Source: Candidatus Shapirobacteria bacterium (GTDB lineage: Bacteria > Patescibacteria > Microgenomatia > UBA12405). From it: a stretch of 5,785 nt of DNA. Within the stretch, counting starts at the first letter, position 1. Every line of letters begins with the position of its first letter. A model generated the notes under the pieces. It was not told where the DNA came from, made no database searches, and saw only the letters and a program-made list of their open reading frames with translations. Positions 4,825 through 5,785 of this stretch are shown here, piece after piece. A program made the translations under genes and the position numbers. The stretch is taken from assembly GCA_028710865.1 (NCBI GenBank), contig JAQTUF010000024.1:1-5785 (forward strand). Reading direction: 5' to 3'.

Positions 4825-5556
4825 TTGGGTATTAGTGGAATTACGGCTTATGTGGTGGCTGGAGGTCGTGGTTTAAGAATGGAGTCTTTAACTCATGACT
4901 TGATACCTAAATCGTTAGTAAACATAGGTAATAGTAAAGTATTATTAGACTTTGTTTTTGATACTGTGAGTAAAGTCGGAATTAATGATATAGTAGTTTG
5001 TTTATCTCATCACTCAGAGAAAATAATAGAGAGATATCGTGGTATGGATGGAATGAATATTAATTTTTCTATTGACGATATACCTAATGGTGGTATTGTT
5101 AAGGCCTTAGAATCGGCATTAAAGAAATTTCCTCAAAATAAAGATTTTGTTTTTTTACATGGGGATGAGGTAGTTACAAATTTTTCTCTGTTAGAAATGT
5201 TTAATTTTCACAAATCCAATGATGGCATGGTTACTGGTTTATTGAGTAAGAATTTGCAAGCTAGCAGAACTGTGGTAATGAAATTGGAAAATGACTATCA
5301 TGTTTCTGATTTTATTAGAAATGATGATGGGTCGCATTATGATTATTTATCTAGTTTAGGTTTATTTATTTTTAAGCCTAGTATTTATAATGAGATAAGT
5401 AGATTTAAAACATGGGAGGATATGATGAAAACTCTTTCATCTGAAAATAAAGTTTATGGTTTTAGTTCAGACGCGTTTTTCTTTAATATAAATACACCTG
5501 AAAATCTTAAAGATTTTGTAAATTTTAGTATTCGAAGTAATATTGTAGATTTTTAA
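4825..5556 (+). CDS. Sugar-phosphate nucleotidyltransferase-like protein (NTP_transferase, GT-A fold)
   Basis: From the TTG at 4825 this is a 243-residue protein predicted to join a nucleotide to a sugar phosphate, making an NDP-sugar-like product. The nucleotide-binding signature is AGGRGLRMESLTHDLIPKSL at 12-31, where the usual GTR is GLR. LHGDEV at 111-116 gives the metal-binding Asp114. NINTPENL at 221-228 matches the second metal region, with Asn in place of Asp as in some relatives. The C-terminal acyltransferase or beta-helix domains of longer relatives are absent. I chose TTG because it has AGGAG seven bases upstream, places the signature near the N-terminus as usual, and follows the predicted promoter. 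ATG at 4780 or 4786 in the same frame are alternatives adding 15 or 13 residues. The gene is divergent from the NUDIX operon, and its stop overlaps the recG stop by 3' ends. The sugar substrate cannot be read from the sequence. Confidence 0.84.
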   Translation: MGISGITAYVVAGGRGLRMESLTHDLIPKSLVNIGNSKVLLDFVFDTVSKVGINDIVVCLSHHSEKIIERYRGMDGMNINFSIDDIPNGGIVKALESALKKFPQNKDFVFLHGDEVVTNFSLLEMFNFHKSNDGMVTGLLSKNLQASRTVVMKLENDYHVSDFIRNDDGSHYDYLSSLGLFIFKPSIYNEISRFKTWEDMMKTLSSENKVYGFSSDAFFFNINTPENLKDFVNFSIRSNIVDF

Positions 5557-5576
5557 TTATTAATACTGTTTTGTTC
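5551..5576. repeat. Direct repeat, right copy (recG 3' end)
   Basis: This is the partner of the copy at 192-217, with 24 of 26 bases identical (differences at 5566 and 5568). It contains the recG stop and the final codons E-Q-N-S-I-N-N, and also the last codon and stop of the convergent nucleotidyltransferase gene. The 11-base interrupted palindrome TTAAT-T-ATTAA is at 5553-5563, centred just inside the recG stop. Confidence 0.75.
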
Positions 5577-5785
5577 TGGGAGAGGTTCGGAGAGAAATTG
5601 GGAGAGATTGTAATCGGGGTAATTTTTAACCAAATCGCTTAGTATTTTTTGGCCAAGATTGATTAATTTTAGGTCAGATAGATTGGCAAGTTTTAAGGAT
5701 GGGAAGCCATGCTGAATAATGGAGAAGGCTTCGCCGGGACCGCGAGTTTTAAGATCGTATTCGGCAATTTGGAGACCGTTATGGT
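5553..5785 (-). CDS. recG: ATP-dependent DNA helicase RecG, C-terminal part (cut by window edge)
   Basis: The minus-strand frame entering at the right edge gives 76 residues before TAA. It contains LQIAEYDLKTRGPGEAF and IIQHGFPSLKLANL, which match the conserved tail of RecG (IAE-x-DL-x2-RGPGE, then QHG-x-P-x-L-K). RecG remodels stalled replication forks and Holliday junctions, and this segment follows the second helicase domain. Base composition is about 41% GC by hand count, clearly above the neighbouring cargo genes. The last residues, NYPDYNLSQFLSEPLPEQ then NSINN, are family-variable, and their coding sequence is the one duplicated at 192-217. The stop overlaps the convergent nucleotidyltransferase stop by three bases. 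The gene continues beyond 5785. Confidence 0.92.
   Translation of the reverse strand, partial: HNGLQIAEYDLKTRGPGEAFSIIQHGFPSLKLANLSDLKLINLGQKILSDLVKNYPDYNLSQFLSEPLPEQNSINN

Larger units (their letters stand above)
192..5576. mobile_element. Putative inserted accessory island bounded by recG-end direct repeats
   Basis: Seven accessory genes lie between two direct copies of a 26-base sequence (192-217 and 5551-5576), a repeat-to-repeat distance of 5359 bases. The right copy is the genuine 3' end of recG, and the left copy is an isolated remnant encoding the same final residues. The interior is AT-richer than the flanks, and the flanking genes rpmF and recG share a strand and are neighbours in many bacteria. 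This is the layout left by site-specific integration at a gene 3' end, or by recombination with a related locus. No integrase, transposase or replication gene is visible, so any mobilisation would need a factor acting in trans. The boundaries are inferred from the repeats alone. Confidence 0.55.

Noticed and set aside
1..5785. CRISPR arrays, tRNA or rRNA genes, transposase or integrase genes
   Set aside because: No regularly spaced repeats, cloverleaf-like segments or recombinase motifs were seen on either strand.

Overview
The window looks like an AT-rich accessory island of about 5.36 kb inserted between two housekeeping genes. The host is probably a small-genome bacterium, and I would guess Candidate Phyla Radiation (Patescibacteria). 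That guess rests on low GC, very tight packing, overlapping genes, almost no Shine-Dalgarno sites and standard stop use including TGA. It is an inference, not a proof.

Layout: rpmF (ribosomal protein L32) lies on the minus strand at the left edge, and the 3' end of recG lies on the minus strand at the right edge. By hand count these flanks are about 41-44% GC, while most 60-base samples between them are 22-27% (one reaches 37%). The recG stop region (5551-5576) is repeated as a direct copy at 192-217, next to rpmF, with 24 of 26 bases identical. The simplest reading is that recG and rpmF were once neighbours. Seven cargo genes were then inserted at the recG 3' end, leaving recG intact and a remnant copy of its last codons at the far side. 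No integrase or transposase is visible.

Cargo from left to right: a radical SAM protein (minus); a MazG-like protein (plus), divergent from it; then a minus-strand operon of four overlapping genes, transcribed from right to left. In transcription order the operon encodes a NUDIX hydrolase of ADP-sugar type, an unrecognised 306-residue protein with phosphoribosyltransferase-like signatures, an ADP-ribosylglycohydrolase-fold protein and an RpiB-like pentose-phosphate isomerase. A sugar-phosphate nucleotidyltransferase-like gene (plus) diverges from the operon and runs tail-to-tail into recG.

How they may work together (inference): the operon reads like a route for handling ADP-ribose or a related ribosyl compound. 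A glycohydrolase would release a ribosyl compound, NUDIX would split it to AMP and ribose 5-phosphate, and RpiB would isomerise that. However, the glycohydrolase lacks several usual metal ligands and the RpiB-like protein has a rewritten anion-binding loop. The real substrate may therefore be different, for example a nucleotide-sugar or modified-nucleoside metabolite linked to the nucleotidyltransferase, MazG and radical SAM genes.

Expression: rpmF, the radical SAM gene and mazG each have a -10 box 5-8 bases before the ATG, predicting leaderless or nearly leaderless mRNAs. The NUDIX and nucleotidyltransferase promoters appear to share almost the same -10 base pairs on opposite strands. This argues for later start codons in both genes than the longest reading frames would suggest.
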